From Stomorhina lunata (lineage: Eukaryota > Arthropoda > Insecta > Diptera > Rhiniidae), in assembly GCA_933228675.1 (NCBI GenBank), contig OW121742.1, positions 20,711,142-20,775,141 of the forward strand: a stretch of 64,000 bases of DNA. The letters are read 5' to 3'. The position numbers and the translations under genes are program-made. Of this stretch, positions 35,071 to 46,575 are shown piece by piece (positions within the stretch are counted from its first letter, which is position 1; every line of letters starts with the position of its first letter). The notes under the pieces were generated by a model. The model was given only the letters and a program-made list of their open reading frames with translations. It made no database searches and was not told where the DNA came from.

Positions 35071-36729
35071 TTATAAACCAATAACCGAAATTTGGTAACA
35101 ATCGATCCGCAATTTACCCTAGCTCCCATATCAGATCCTTAGCCGAAAATGATATAAATCTACTTAAATCTAAAAATTTTGAAAAAATAGCAATCAAACA
35201 GTTTATGAAGATTTTGAAAATCGTGCAAAAAAGTGCATATTGTTTTTAATGGTTTTAGATAGCAAACTGAGACAAAATCACATAAAGCATGAAAGCGATG
35301 TCATTTATAACTGATTTGCATCAAGTTTGTCAAAAATCACTTTATCAGCTGAAAACTCGAAGGTTTTGTCTAAAAATATTCACTAAAACCCTAAAAATAT
35401 TTTGTGTGTGATTAAAATTTTTTTTTAAATTTTTTTTAACTTCGAAAATTAAAGCGAAAATTAAGACTTAAATATGGAATCTCTAGCTTATGAAAATTTT
35501 TTTCCATTTTATTTTCATCTTACCCCACAGTGCTTGGTATCATTTATGAGAAAATGTTTGTTGCATTATGACACGAGTATAAAAGTAGTTCAGCTGGACC
35601 AACGATTTAATAACTTTCATATTTTAAGCTTATTGTTAAAATAAAAATACACATTGAGAATTTATAATTTCTAAATTGTTTTCTGTTGAATTTAAAGCAT
35701 TTTATTTTAACTTTTGAATATTTGTTTATTTTAAACAAACAAACAAGACCGAAAAACTCTTTCCTATATATGGTTTAATTTTGTTGATACCCCAAATTAC
35801 ATTTACCACAATTCGAATTTTCCAACAAGTAAGAAAGAAAGTATTATCGATCAAGGCTGAAAATTAGTTACTCTACACCAATAAAATTATATTGAAAAAG
35901 TTTCGGCGTTTATTTGAAAGTTGGGTAGATCGTATAATTGAAGTTAGAACCACAGTCAAAATCAATTGATGTAATAGTTAATTTCTATTAAAGTAATTAA
36001 TTACCCTAGCATCCTACATCGACGGCGTGTTAATGCAGTAGTATTAAGACGCCGCCGATGTAAAATAAATAAAATTGGCTGTAGAACAAAATGCTTAAAT
36101 AAAATAGAAAAATTTTTGATAAAATGTTTCTATAGAAAAATTTTGTATGCAGTTTTTATGAAAAAATTTTTTTTGATAAAAAAATTTTCTATAGAAAAAT
36201 TTTTGATAAAAATATTACAAAAAAAAATGGAGTAGAAAACTTTTTCCTTTTATAACGTTAGAACTACACATTAAAAAAATCCCTTTTTTAGATGAAAATA
36301 TAAAAAAAAGTTGTAATAATATATATTTCACTATTGACAGACACTACGGCCTTATAATACGGCATCATATTTCAATTTTTGAAAATTTTGATCATAAGAC
36401 AGATTATAAAATAAACCAAAAAAACATTATTTTAAATTTCATAATCAATCAATCTGAGCGTTACAAATACCAACACAAACGCAGCACACTCTTCCTAACT
36501 TTAGTGGTGTAGGGTATTAAAACTAACAAACTAAATTTCTATAAACTTTCATTAAAACCAATTACACACATCAACACCATTAATTTGTTTATGAAAAAGC
36601 TCAAAAACTTTAGGAACATTAACAACTAAAATAGCAAACACAGACGTAACCGGGCCAGTTTTGTGGGGATGGATAAGGCTAAGTTCTCCCCTTAAAAAGA
36701 AAGACAATTTTTGGAAATAGAGTTTTTTT
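35071..36729. other. Intergenic DNA with repeat fragments
   Basis: 35085-35170 has phrases (CGATCCGCAATTTACCC, TAGCTCCCATAT) related to R2-type fly repeats. 35825-35880 begins AAGTAAGAAAGAAAGTATTA, like an R2 start, and 36495-36525 has TTTAGTGGTGTAGGGTATTA, like an R2 end, so a diverged R2-like element may span this region. Array-like remnants lie at 36105-36230. No gene seen. Confidence 0.45.
36015..36062. repeat. 48 nt near-perfect hairpin, GC-rich stem
   Basis: TACATCGACGGCGTG pairs with GACGCCGCCGATGTA with a single mismatch in the outer 14 bp, and TTAAT/ATTAA closes the inner stem. Its GC content stands out sharply from its surroundings. A diverged copy is at 20269-20314. It may be a MITE relic or element terminus; there is no evidence that it is a miRNA. 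Confidence 0.85.
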
Positions 36730-37730
36730 AATTTTAATATAAAAATTGTTTTATAATAAAAAAAAATTGAAATAAAAAATTTTTTATAACGAAAAATTTT
36801 CTATAGAAAAATTTTTTAAAACGAAAAATTTTCTATAGAAAAATTTTTTATAACGAAAAATTTTCTATAGAAAAATTTTTTATAACGAAAAATTTTCTAT
36901 AGAAAAATTTTTATAACGAAAAATTTTCTATAGAAAAATTTTTTATAACGAAAAATTTTCTATAGAAAAATTTTTTATTACGAAAAATTTTCTATAGAAA
37001 AATTTTTTATAACGAAAAATTTTCTATAGAAACATTTTTTATAACGAAAAATTTTCTATAGAAAAATTTTTTATAACGAAAAATTTTCTATAGAAAAAAT
37101 TTTTATAACGAAAAATTTACTATAGAAAAATTTTTTATAACGAAAAATTTTCTATAAAAAAATAATTTTTACAAAAAATTTTTAATAGAAAAAAAATTAT
37201 AACGAAAAATTTTCTACAAAAAAAATTTTACAGCGAAAAATTTTTACAACGATAAGTTTTAGAAAAATTAATATAATGAAAAATTTGTATAGTGAAAATT
37301 TTCTATAGAAAAATTTTTATAACGAAAACTTTCTATAGAAAAATGTTTATAACGAAAATTTTTTATAGAAAAAAATTTTTCCGAACAATTTTCTATAGAA
37401 ACAAATTTATAGAAAAATTTTATATAACGAAAAATTTTCTATAGAAAAATTTTTTATAACGAAAAATTTTCTATGTAAAAAATAAAAAACTTTTATAGTG
37501 AAAAATTTTTATAATGAAAAATTTTCTATAGAAAAATTTTTATAATGAAAAATTTCTATAGGAAAATTTTTATAACGAAAATTTTCTTTAGAAACAAATT
37601 TTTACGAAAAATTTTCTATAGAAAAAATGAAAAATTTTTATGGTGAAAAATTTTCTATAGAAAAAATTTTTATAACGAAAAATTTTTTATAACGGAAAAT
37701 TGTTTATAACAAAATAATTGCTATAGAAAA
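36730..37730. repeat. Minisatellite array 6, 32 bp unit, ATAACG linker
   Basis: Units alternate TTTTCTATAGAAAAA with TTTTTTATAACGAAAAA. The copies at 36780-37150 are nearly identical and those to the right are degenerate. Confidence 0.95.
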
Positions 37731-38105
37731 ATGATTAATGTAACAGATTGGGATCAAATGCGAATAATTCGCATTTGATCCCAATCTGTTACATTTATTT
37801 ATTGATAAATGCCAAAAGAATGTGGGAAGTAAAGGAAGATGAAACTGAAAAATGTTTGTGTTTACTTTTGTTCAGTTGACAATCTGAGCTTTTACCTTTG
37901 GTTTACAAACATAATTCTTAATGATTGTGTTTGTAAAATTGGTGATAATGCGAGGTTTTCTATCTGTCAAAAAGTAGTCCTCCTGAAGAGATGGCCTAAC
38001 GGACCACTGGAATTGGTTGTCCCCATAAACATTTTTTGGCTTTTATCAAAAAATTGTGTGTTACATTAATAAATATAATAGATTGGGATCAAATGCGAAT
38101 AATAT
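37731..38105 (+). repeat. Dispersed repeat R1, copy 4, with head-to-head terminus
   Basis: R1 sequence 37915-38100 (AATGCGAGGTTTTCTATCTG, TCCTCCTGAAGAGATGGCC, AACATTTTTTGGCTTTTATC, GGGATCAAATGCGAATAATA) is preceded by a second R1 terminus in inverted orientation, and the two meet in a palindrome at 37737-37795. Frames of up to 76 codons here are not supported as genes. Confidence 0.8.
37737..37795. repeat. Perfect 28 bp-arm palindrome at an R1 terminus
   Basis: The arms 37737-37764 and 37768-37795 are exact reverse complements (core GGGATCAAATGCGAA) with loop TAA. It represents two head-to-head copies of the R1 end. Confidence 0.92.
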
Positions 38106-40317
38106 TTCTTTTCAAAAAATGTTCATATCAAAATTTTTTTTTTTTAAATTTCGATTTAAAAAATTTCTCTCTATAGAATTTTGATATACAAATTGTTCTA
38201 TAAAAAATGATAATTTAAAAATGTTTCTATTGAAAATTTATATGTATTCAAATTTTCAATAGACATTTTTTTTTTTTTTTTTTCTAAAAACTTTTCTTGA
38301 AAAAATTTTTATGTTTAACATTTTCTATTAAAAATTTCATTACAAAATATACAAAATTTATTTTAACATTTTTCTATTGAAAATTTTGATAAATATAAAT
38401 AATAAAAGTTTTGATGTACAAATTGCGTTATAAACATTTTTCAATTGAAAATTTCCATATAAAAATTTTCCTTTAAAAACTATGATTTAAAATTTATCTA
38501 TTGAAAATTTCGATTTTAAAATTTCTTTTAATAGAATTTCGATATTAAAGTTTTTCTTACACACATTTTTCTAACTCCGCCTATGACTGACCCTACCCCA
38601 ACTATTGAGTTAATTCCATTTGTTATTTAATTAGAGAACTTCAAAAGAAACATGTACAAAAAAATATTTTTGGTTAAATTAATTGAAATCCGATTTTTTT
38701 TATGTTACACGTTTTTGTTAAGGAAAAACCTAAACAACTTTTCCAAAGTGGCAGCAGAGCAACAGCAACAATAGGAGTAGGAAAACCCGTAAATAGCGAA
38801 TTCAATTCATTTGCTCTATTTAGTATATTTTCCTATTTAGTTTTCAATAATAAAATTTTCTCCAATTAACATCAATTAAAAGTGTTTTCCTCTTGTTTTT
38901 CCTTTCTTTTTTGTAAATACTTAGTAATTGTAACAAATAAATGTACAATATTATTTTTTCTTTTAGCGAAAAAATGGCAAATTGAATATAAGTAAAACAG
39001 GAAGTGAAGGGGGGGAAAAAGGGGTCAGAAATAATAGAACTGTGAGAAGTACATACTAACTAGAGTAATGAAGTGAAAAATATTAATAAGACTAAGGTGG
39101 ACCAAAAAATATAAGGAAATGTGAGAGTTTTTGCCAAATAGAATAACACCAAGCACTGATGGTCCTTCAAACCGGATATATCAAGCAACCAAACAAAAAG
39201 TGGTACAATATGGGTTAATATAAAATGCATTTTACATAGAATCTAGCAGTTAGTAAGTGCTTTCAAAGTCTGTTTTGTAGACCCTAATTAAAAATATAAT
39301 CCAGCTCGAAGGACCATGTTCTTTTGATATCTTAATGATAAGTCTCAAACAAGTTTTCCCCTAAGTAACAATACATCCTTTGACTTCAAGCAATCAATAT
39401 CAGAGGCACCCTAAACTTAAAACAAGACACCTACAATGTAAAATTCATACTAATTGCAACATTTTTCTCGAACACCGGAAAATGGAAAATAATACTAAAA
39501 AAAAAATACATACTCGTAAAACAGGAAAAGATCAAATGAAAAAGCGACCAAATAGCACTCACTGCGGTAAAGGTAAAGGTGGTAGCGGTTATGTTGTTGG
39601 CGGTAACGGTCGAATAAAAGAAATAAATGAATTTTTGATTGCTTAATATTTTATTTACCTTGTTTAACATTTTTTTTTTTACAACAACTTGAACTCATTC
39701 ATAAAAAATCATAACCAAAAAAGTAAAAAAAAAATCGAAACAAATATCCAAACCACATACAGACATTTATACATTTTGGGTTCGAGGGAGGGTAAGACAA
39801 AATTGTAAATATAAAACTTTTGAACAAGGACTTTATTTTGGTTTCGTTTCGTTTTTTTTTATAAATGAAAAAATTATTACCTTCTATTTGGGACCATAAT
39901 TTATAGCATTTAATTTTTCATTTCAACCAATGATTCTGCGTTTTTTTTTTCGATGTTTTCAAAGGTTTTTTAAATTGTTATTTTGGTTTTCGTTTTTTTT
40001 TTAGAAATTCTCTAGGTACTCCTAGAGATTCATTACCTCTTAATGTAAATAAATTCAGTTTGAAATTTTATTTCGTTATTTGAAATTTTTTAATATAAAA
40101 TAAGTACAAAGTAAAACCATGGCTTACGCAGATGAAATCGCTATGGAAGTTTAAGTTAAAGTTCTCAACAACCTGTTCAAGTCCAAATAATTCTGATAAC
40201 GATCTTCTAGGTAGGTATATTTAGAGAAAGGGAGTGTCATCCTTTCCCCTTTTAAGCGGAGTAGGCAACCCATACCACCAGTAGCCGATGAATTTTCTTT
40301 AATTTTCGTAAATAAAT
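38106..40317. other. Degenerate array remnants, then intergenic DNA
   Basis: 38106-38570 holds loosely repeated TTCTATTGAAAATTT units. From 38600 on, nothing gene-like is recognised. TGGTCCTTCAAACCGGATA at about 39160 and its inverse AGCTCGAAGGACCAT at about 39303 are dispersed-repeat fragments. A frame at 39380-39646 has a Gly-rich end but no recognisable similarity. Confidence 0.5.
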
Positions 40318-40363
40318 CATTCAGTTGAAATTTGGATGTTAATAGAGTTGGTTGGTGCCGCTT
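40151..40363 (-). pseudogene. Unrecognised coding-like remnant in repeat R3, copy 2
   Basis: A minus-strand frame runs KRHQPTLLTSKFQLN (40363-40319), then NDLFTKIKENSSATGGMG, and stays open to a stop at 40151 (...YQNYLDLNRLLRTLT). The first 15 codons match R3 copy 1 almost only with synonymous changes; copy 1 starts with ATG where this copy has AAG. The frame also runs upstream to 40504, but that part carries indels relative to copy 1 and is probably not coding. The family is unknown; a transposon-encoded protein is the simplest guess. Confidence 0.45.
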
Positions 40364-40545
40364 TGTTAAAGAAAAGAAAACAAAAACAAAATAGGCAAGA
40401 AACAAATCAAAATCCAATTTATAGCAACGAAATACATGGTTCGAGAGAACAAAGAAATATAATCTCGAACATTGTTGCCACGACACTATTATTTTTGTAA
40501 ACATTGGGAATATTTTTCAAAACAGTAATAAATTCCAAAATTAAA
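40318..40545 (-). repeat. Repeat R3, copy 2
   Basis: Reverse complement of 27665-27907, including AACATTGTTGCCACGACAC and CATGGTTCGAGAGAACAAAG. It abuts array 7, just as copy 1 abuts array 5, and the two arrays have the same unit in opposite orientation. Confidence 0.88.
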
Positions 40546-40579
40546 CAATTTTAGATTTTTATATTTTTTAGAAATTTTC

Positions 40580-41990
40580 GGTCCATAAAATTTTCTTTAG
40601 AACAATTTTTGATAAAAAAAATTTCATCAACAAATTTCTAATAAAACAATTTGCATAAAAAAATTTCTGATAAAAAAATTTTCTATAGAAAAATTGTTGA
40701 TAAAAAAAATTTTCATAAAAAATTTTTCTTTAAAAAAATTTTTGATACAATAATTTCCTATAGAAAAATTTTTGATAAAAAATTTTCCATAGAAAAACTT
40801 TTCATAAAAATTTTCTATAGAAAAACTTTTGATAAAAAATTGTCCATAGAAAAACTTTTGATAAAAATTTTTCCATAGAAAAATTTTAGATAAAACTGTT
40901 TTATAGAAAAATGTTTAATAAAAAAATTTTCTATAGAAACATTTTTGATAAACAAATTTTCTATATAATAAGAAAATTTTCTTAATAATAAAAAAATTTT
41001 CTAAAGAAAAAATTTTGATAGAAAAAAGTTTTTATTGAAAATTTTTTGATAAAAAAAAATTTTATAGAAAAATTTTTGATAAAAAAAAATTTTTAAAGAA
41101 AAATTATTGATAAAAAAATTTTCTATAAAAAAAATTTTTGATAAACAAATATTCTATATTGATAAAAAAAATCTTCTGTACAAAAATTTTTGATAAATTT
41201 TCTATAGAAAAATTTTCTATAGAAAAATTTTCGATAAATTTTCTATAGAAAAATTTTCGATAAATTTTCTATAGAAAAATTTTCGATAAATTTTCTATAG
41301 AAAAATTTTCGATAAAAACATTTTGTATAGAAAAATTTTCGATAAAAACATTTTGTATAGAAAAATTTTTGATAAACAAATTTTCTATAGAAAAATTTTT
41401 GATAAAAAAATTTTCTATAGAAAAATTTTTGATAAAAAAATTTTCTATAGAAAAATTTTTGATAAAAAAATTTTCTACACAAAAATTTTTGATAAAAAAA
41501 AGTTTCTATAGAAAAATTTCTGATAAAAAATTTTCTATAGAAAAATTTTCGATAAAAAAATTTTCTATCGAAAAATTTTTGATAAAAAAATTTTCTATAG
41601 AAAAATTTTTGATAAAAAAAGTTCTATAGAAAAATGTCTGATAAAAAAATTTTCTATAAAAAAATTTTCTATAGAAAAATTTTCTATAAAAAAATTTTCT
41701 ATAGAAAAATTTTTGATAAAAAAATTTTCTATAGAAAAATTTTTGATAAAAAAATTTTTGATAAAAAAATTTTCTATAGAAAAATTTTTGATAAAAAAAT
41801 TTTCTATAGAAAAATTTTTGATAAAAAAATTTTCTATAGAAAAATTTTTGATAAAAAAATTTTCTATAGAAAAATTTCTGATAAAAAAACTTTCTATATA
41901 AAAATTTTTAATAAAAAAATTTTCTATAGAAAAATTTTTGATAAAAAAATTTTTTATAGAAAAATTTTTGATAAAAATATTAAAAAAAAA
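40580..41990. repeat. Minisatellite array 7, 30 bp unit, GATA linker
   Basis: Units alternate TTTTCTATAGAAAAATTTTT with GATAAAAAAA. Exact 30 bp periodicity from about 41370 to 41980 keeps frames open on both strands (up to 146 codons), which are artefacts. Inverted counterpart of array 5. Confidence 0.95.
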
Positions 41991-42269
41991 ATGGAGTATA
42001 AAACATTTTCTATTTAAAACATTAGAACTACACATTAAAATAAATACCTATTTTAGTTAAAAGTATAAAAAAACGGCAACTCTGCCGACTATTTTTTGTT
42101 CTGTTCTCTTTGAGGCGACCCGTGCCTTTAAGGCAAAATAATTTTTATTCAATAGATGAAACAAGGATCCATCACTATAATCCGGAATCAAAACAGTGGT
42201 CATTTAGAGGAACAGCAACTGGTAAACTTAGTACAAAGGCCAAAGGAGGCAAAAGATAAAAAAATTCGA
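41991..42269. other. Short non-repetitive spacer between arrays
   Basis: Includes AAACGGCAACTCTGCCGAC and GAGGCGACCCGTGCC phrases, less AT-rich than its neighbours, with no recognised feature. Confidence 0.5.
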
Positions 42270-44490
42270 TCAAAATATTTTTCTACAGAAAAATTTTCGA
42301 TAGAAATATTTTTCTATAGAAATATTTTCTATAGAAAAATTTTCGATAGAAAAATTTTTCTATAGAAAAATTTTCGATAGAAAAATTTTCGATAGAAAAA
42401 TTTTTCTATAGAAAAATTTTCGATAGAAAAATTTTTCTATAGAAAAATTTTCGATAGAAAAATTTTTCTATAGAAAAATTTTCGATAGAAAAATTTTTCT
42501 ATAGAAAAATTTTCGATAGAAAAATTTTTCTATAGAAAAATTTTCGATAGAAAAATTTTTCTATAGAAAAATTTTCGATAGAAAAATTTTTCTATAGAAA
42601 AATTTTCGATAGAAAAATTTTTCTATAGAAAAATTTTCGATAGAAAAATTTTTCTATAGAAAAATTTTCGATAGAAAAATTTTTCTATAGAAAAATTTTC
42701 GATAGAAAAATTTTTCTATAGAAAAATTTTCGATAGAAAAATTTTTCTATAGAAAAATTTTCGATAGAAAAATTTTTCTATAGAAAAATTTTCGATAGAA
42801 AAATTTTTCTATAGAAAAATTTTCGATAGAAAAATTTTTCTATAGAAAAATTTTCGATAGAAAAATTTTTCTATAGAAAAATTTTCGATAGAAAAATTTT
42901 TCTATAGAAAAATTTTCGATAGAAAAATTTTTCTATAGAAAAATTTTCGATAGAAAAATTTTTCTATAGAAAAATTTTCGATAGAAAAATTTTTCTATAG
43001 AAAAATTTTCGATAAAAAATAAAAAAATTTTTCTATAGAAAAATTTTCGATAAAAAAATTTTTGTATAGAAAAATTTTCGATAAAAAAATTTTTCTATAG
43101 AAAAATTTTCGATAAAAAAAAATTTCTATAGAAAAATTTTCGATAAAAAAAATTTTCTATAAAAAAATTTTTTCTATAGAAAAATTTTCGATAAAAAATT
43201 TTTTCTATAGAAAAATTTTCGATAAAAAAATTTTTCTATAGGAAAATTTTCGATAAAAAAATTTATCTATAGAAAAATTTTCGATAAAAAATAAAAAAAT
43301 TTTTCTATAGAAAAATTTTCGATAAAAAAATTTTTGTATAGAAAAATTTTCGATAAAAAAATTTTTCTATAGAAAAATTTTCGATAAAAAAAAATTTCTA
43401 TAGAAAAATTTTCGATAAAAAAAATTTTCTATAAAAAAATTTTTTCTATAGAAAAATTTTCGATAAAAAATTTTTTCTATAGAAAAATTTTCGATAAAAA
43501 AATTTTTCTATAGGAAAATTTTCGATAAAAAATTTTTCTATAGGAAAATTTTCGATAAAAAAATTTTTCTATAGAAAAATTTTCGATAAAAGAATTTTTC
43601 TATAGAAAAATTTTCGATAAAAGAATTTTTCTATAGAAAAATTTTCGATAAAAATTTTTTTCTATAGAAAAATTTTCGATAAAAAAATTTTTCTATAGAA
43701 AAATTTTCGATAAAAAATAAAAAAAATTTTCTATAGAAAAATTTTCGATGAAAAAAATTTTCTATAAAAAAATTTTTCTATAGAAAAATTTCGATAAAAA
43801 AATTTTTCTATAGAAAAATTTTCGATAAAAAATTTTTTCTATAGAAAAATTTTCGATAAAAAATTTTTTCTATAGAAAAATTTTCGATAAAAAATTTTTT
43901 CTATAGAAAAATTTTCGATAAAAAATTTTTTCTATAGAAAAATTTTCGATAAAAAAATTTTTCTATAGAAAAATTTTCAATAAAAAAATTTTTCTATAGA
44001 AAAATTTTCGATAAAAAAATTTTTCTATAGAAAAATTTTCGATAAAAAAATTTTTCTATAGAAAAATTTTCGATAAAAAAATTTTTCTATAGAAAAATTT
44101 TCGATAAAAAAATTTTTCTATAGAAAAATTTTCGATAAAAAAATTTTTCTATAGAAAAATTTTCGATAAAAAAATTTTTCTATAGAAAAATTTTCGATAA
44201 AAAAAATTTTCTATATAAAAACATTCGATTAAAATATTTTGCGATAGAAAAATTTTCGATAAAAAACTTTTTCTATAGAAAAATTTTCAATAAAAAATTT
44301 TGTATTTAGAAAAATTTTCGACCAAAATATTTTTCTAAAGAAAAATTTTCTATAAAAATATTTTTCTATAGAACATTTTTTTTTTCTATGGAAAAATTTT
44401 CAATAAAAAAGTTTTTCTACAGAAAATTTTTTTTTATAAAACTTTTTTGATATAAAATTTTTTATTTAACATTTTCGACCAAAAATTTTT
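42270..44490. repeat. Minisatellite array 8, 31 bp unit, highly homogeneous
   Basis: TTTTTCTATAGAAAAATTTT alternates with CGATAGAAAAA (42280-43010), then CGATAAAAAAA (43010-44210). From 42370 to 43010 about 20 units look identical base for base, the most homogenised part of the window, so the array is young or actively homogenised. It decays after 44210. Confidence 0.97.
43011..43545. repeat. 272 bp tandem block duplication inside array 8
   Basis: GATAAAAAATAAAAAAATTT begins at 43011 and again at 43283. The following variants (TTTTTGTATAG, AAAAAAAATTTCTATAG, TATAGGAAAATTTTCG) occur in the same order in both blocks. Confidence 0.85.
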
Positions 44491-45519
44491 GATGTAGAAA
44501 ATTTTCATCAAAAATCATCATTCCCAATTTCTAATCTTCATCTAATTTTAAAACAAAAGTAAGTAATTTATTTTTGTCTGAGGCAAAAAAAAAAAAAAAC
44601 GTCCCCCAAAGTGAAAAACTGTAGCCGCCGGCTAAAAGACGCGTCAAATTTAAATTGGTTTCATTATTAAAATTTAGAACGTTTATAATGAAACTGGCGT
44701 TTTTATTCATTATTTATTTTATTTCAATGTTTTTCTTTTTTACACGTTTCCCTTTTCTATTTTTAGTTTAAATTATTTTCGTATAATTTTATAAAGATTC
44801 ATTTACATTAACAAAGGTATAACACAAATTTTGAAGTTTTAAAATATAATTCCAAAATTTATGTTTCAAAATATTTAGCAAAAAGTTTTAAATCTAATAT
44901 TCTCGAAATTTCATTATTTTGAGTTACTCCTCTATTAATGTTAACGAGCGTTAACTAACGAAGCGTGTTAACTACACGTCAATTCTGTCGCTTAATTTCT
45001 TCTCCTGTCGCAGAATTTGTTTAAAAATACGTCCAATTAACGGCTCTTGAACAATATTCATTCTTTCAACCTTCTCGACAAACCTCCATCCAACCATTTT
45101 ACTCATATATTTATTGTGGTTTTTTGGCAAATATTTCTAAAAATATTTCAATAAAGTTTTCTCTAAAATGAGTGGCTCTGGTGGCTATTATTGTTGGCTG
45201 AATGCTTCCTTGGATCGTTGATGGTTTTAAATTTTTTCTGTTTTTCTTTTTTGTCGCGCTTTGACAATTTTCCTTTTGGTTGCGGTGGTTTCTTATGGAG
45301 AATATGTTGTTGAGTGGTTAGATGAGGATAGAAAGAATATTTGGGAAATTTTTGAAAAAGTCATAAATTGTTAAATAAATAGAAAATAAAACGTGTAATT
45401 GAAGGAAAAGTTTTTTTTTGGGGGGAAAATGTATTATGTATTTGATATTTTAAAGATACATAACTGATTCATTAGACAATTTAGAGCAATTTATTTTTTA
45501 TTTAAGAACGGCTTTTGAG
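44491..45519. other. Intergenic DNA, no gene seen
   Basis: Unique-looking AT-rich sequence with a TTAACGAGCGTTAACTAACG stretch at about 44940. Nothing recognised. Confidence 0.5.
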
Positions 45520-45764
45520 CAATTTTTTATATACAATTTTTTCTACAAAAATTTTTTTTATATACAATTTTTTCTACAAAAAATTTTTTTTAATAAAAAT
45601 TTTTTATATACAAATTTTTCTACAAAAAAAAATTTTTAATAAAAAATTTTTGTAATAGAAAATTTTTTGTTATTTTCGTTTTTTTGTTTTTTAAAAACTT
45701 TTTCCAAAAGATAGATTTCGATATAAAACATTTTCGATATAAAAATTTTTCAAAATACATTTTT
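45520..45764. repeat. Short minisatellite remnant
   Basis: A few units of the TTTTTTATATACAATTTTTTC type, followed by CGATATAAAA-linked remnants, directly left of an R1 copy. Confidence 0.8.
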
Positions 45765-46080
45765 TTTCAAAAGTTTTACTATAGTGTATTGCACTAAGAT
45801 CCCAATTTATTACAACTATTTATTATTGTAACAAATAGTTTTTTGATAAAACCAAAGAAATGTAGATAGGGAAACCTTCCTCGACGCGTTTTGATGGTTG
45901 GTTAGCCCATTTCCTTCAGGAGGATTATCCATTATTTTAGACAGAGCGAAAACCACACATTATATATTTTTTGAGAATAAATACGAATTATTGTGTGCAA
46001 CAAATATCGACATAAAGCGATGATTATTATCTGAACAGAAACACATAACCTCTTCACCTTTATCTTTTTATTTTTTATTT
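45765..46080 (-). repeat. Dispersed repeat R1, copy 5
   Basis: Reverse complement of 17120-17410: GTGTATTGCACTAAGATCCC, AGGAGGATTATCC, AGACAGAGCGAAAACC, TAAATACGAATTATTGTGTG and CGACATAAAGCGATGATTAT. One of the two fullest copies. Confidence 0.85.
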
Positions 46081-46104
46081 CTTTAAAAAAAATATTTCCT
46101 AAAT

Positions 46105-46235
46105 TTCTGAATTATTTGATAGAATAACTTCCGTTCGGAAACCATTCCGTAGTTGAATCCCTATCGAAATGGTTTTAGGTTAGATAAATTTCGAAAAAGT
46201 TTGAATGTTCTAAAATATTACAAAACTCAATTAAA
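46105..46235 (-). repeat. Dispersed repeat RX, copy 3 (partial, inverted)
   Basis: ATCGAAATGGTTTTAGGTT and the AATTTCGAAAAAGTTTGAAT region are the reverse complement of 24830-24910. It ends directly at MITE-1. Confidence 0.7.
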
Positions 46236-46374
46236 TGTTTGTTCCCGTACTGTAATGAAACTACCCAAAACAGTCCTAATTTGTCAGAAATTACCCAAAA
46301 AAAACAACAATTTGTATTGGACGGAAACACTTTTGAGTAAGTTTGGGTTGTTTCGTTAAAGTAAAGGAAAATCA
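46236..46374. mobile_element. MITE-1, copy 2
   Basis: TTTGTTCCCGTACTGTAATG at the left pairs with GTTGTTTCGTTAAAGTAAAG at the right as imperfect terminal inverted repeats. The interior AGTCCTAATTTGTCAGAAAT is the reverse complement of MITE-1 copy 1. Confidence 0.78.
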
Positions 46375-46575
46375 GTAGCTCATCTTCGTTGCAACACTGA
46401 TTAATAACAGCACACAAGGACTTACATGGTCTATATTGTATATTAGTTTCGAAATCAAATAGACCCACAATTTTGAATCAAACGATTGGACAATATTGGG
46501 TAAAAATAGGACGTTTCTCTTAAATTTTTAAATATTTTCTTATTAAAAAAATCTTTAAGAAAAATAAGTTTTATA

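Noticed and set aside
41243..42035. Open frames of up to 146 codons on both strands
   Set aside because: Same cause: exact 30 bp periodicity of array 7.
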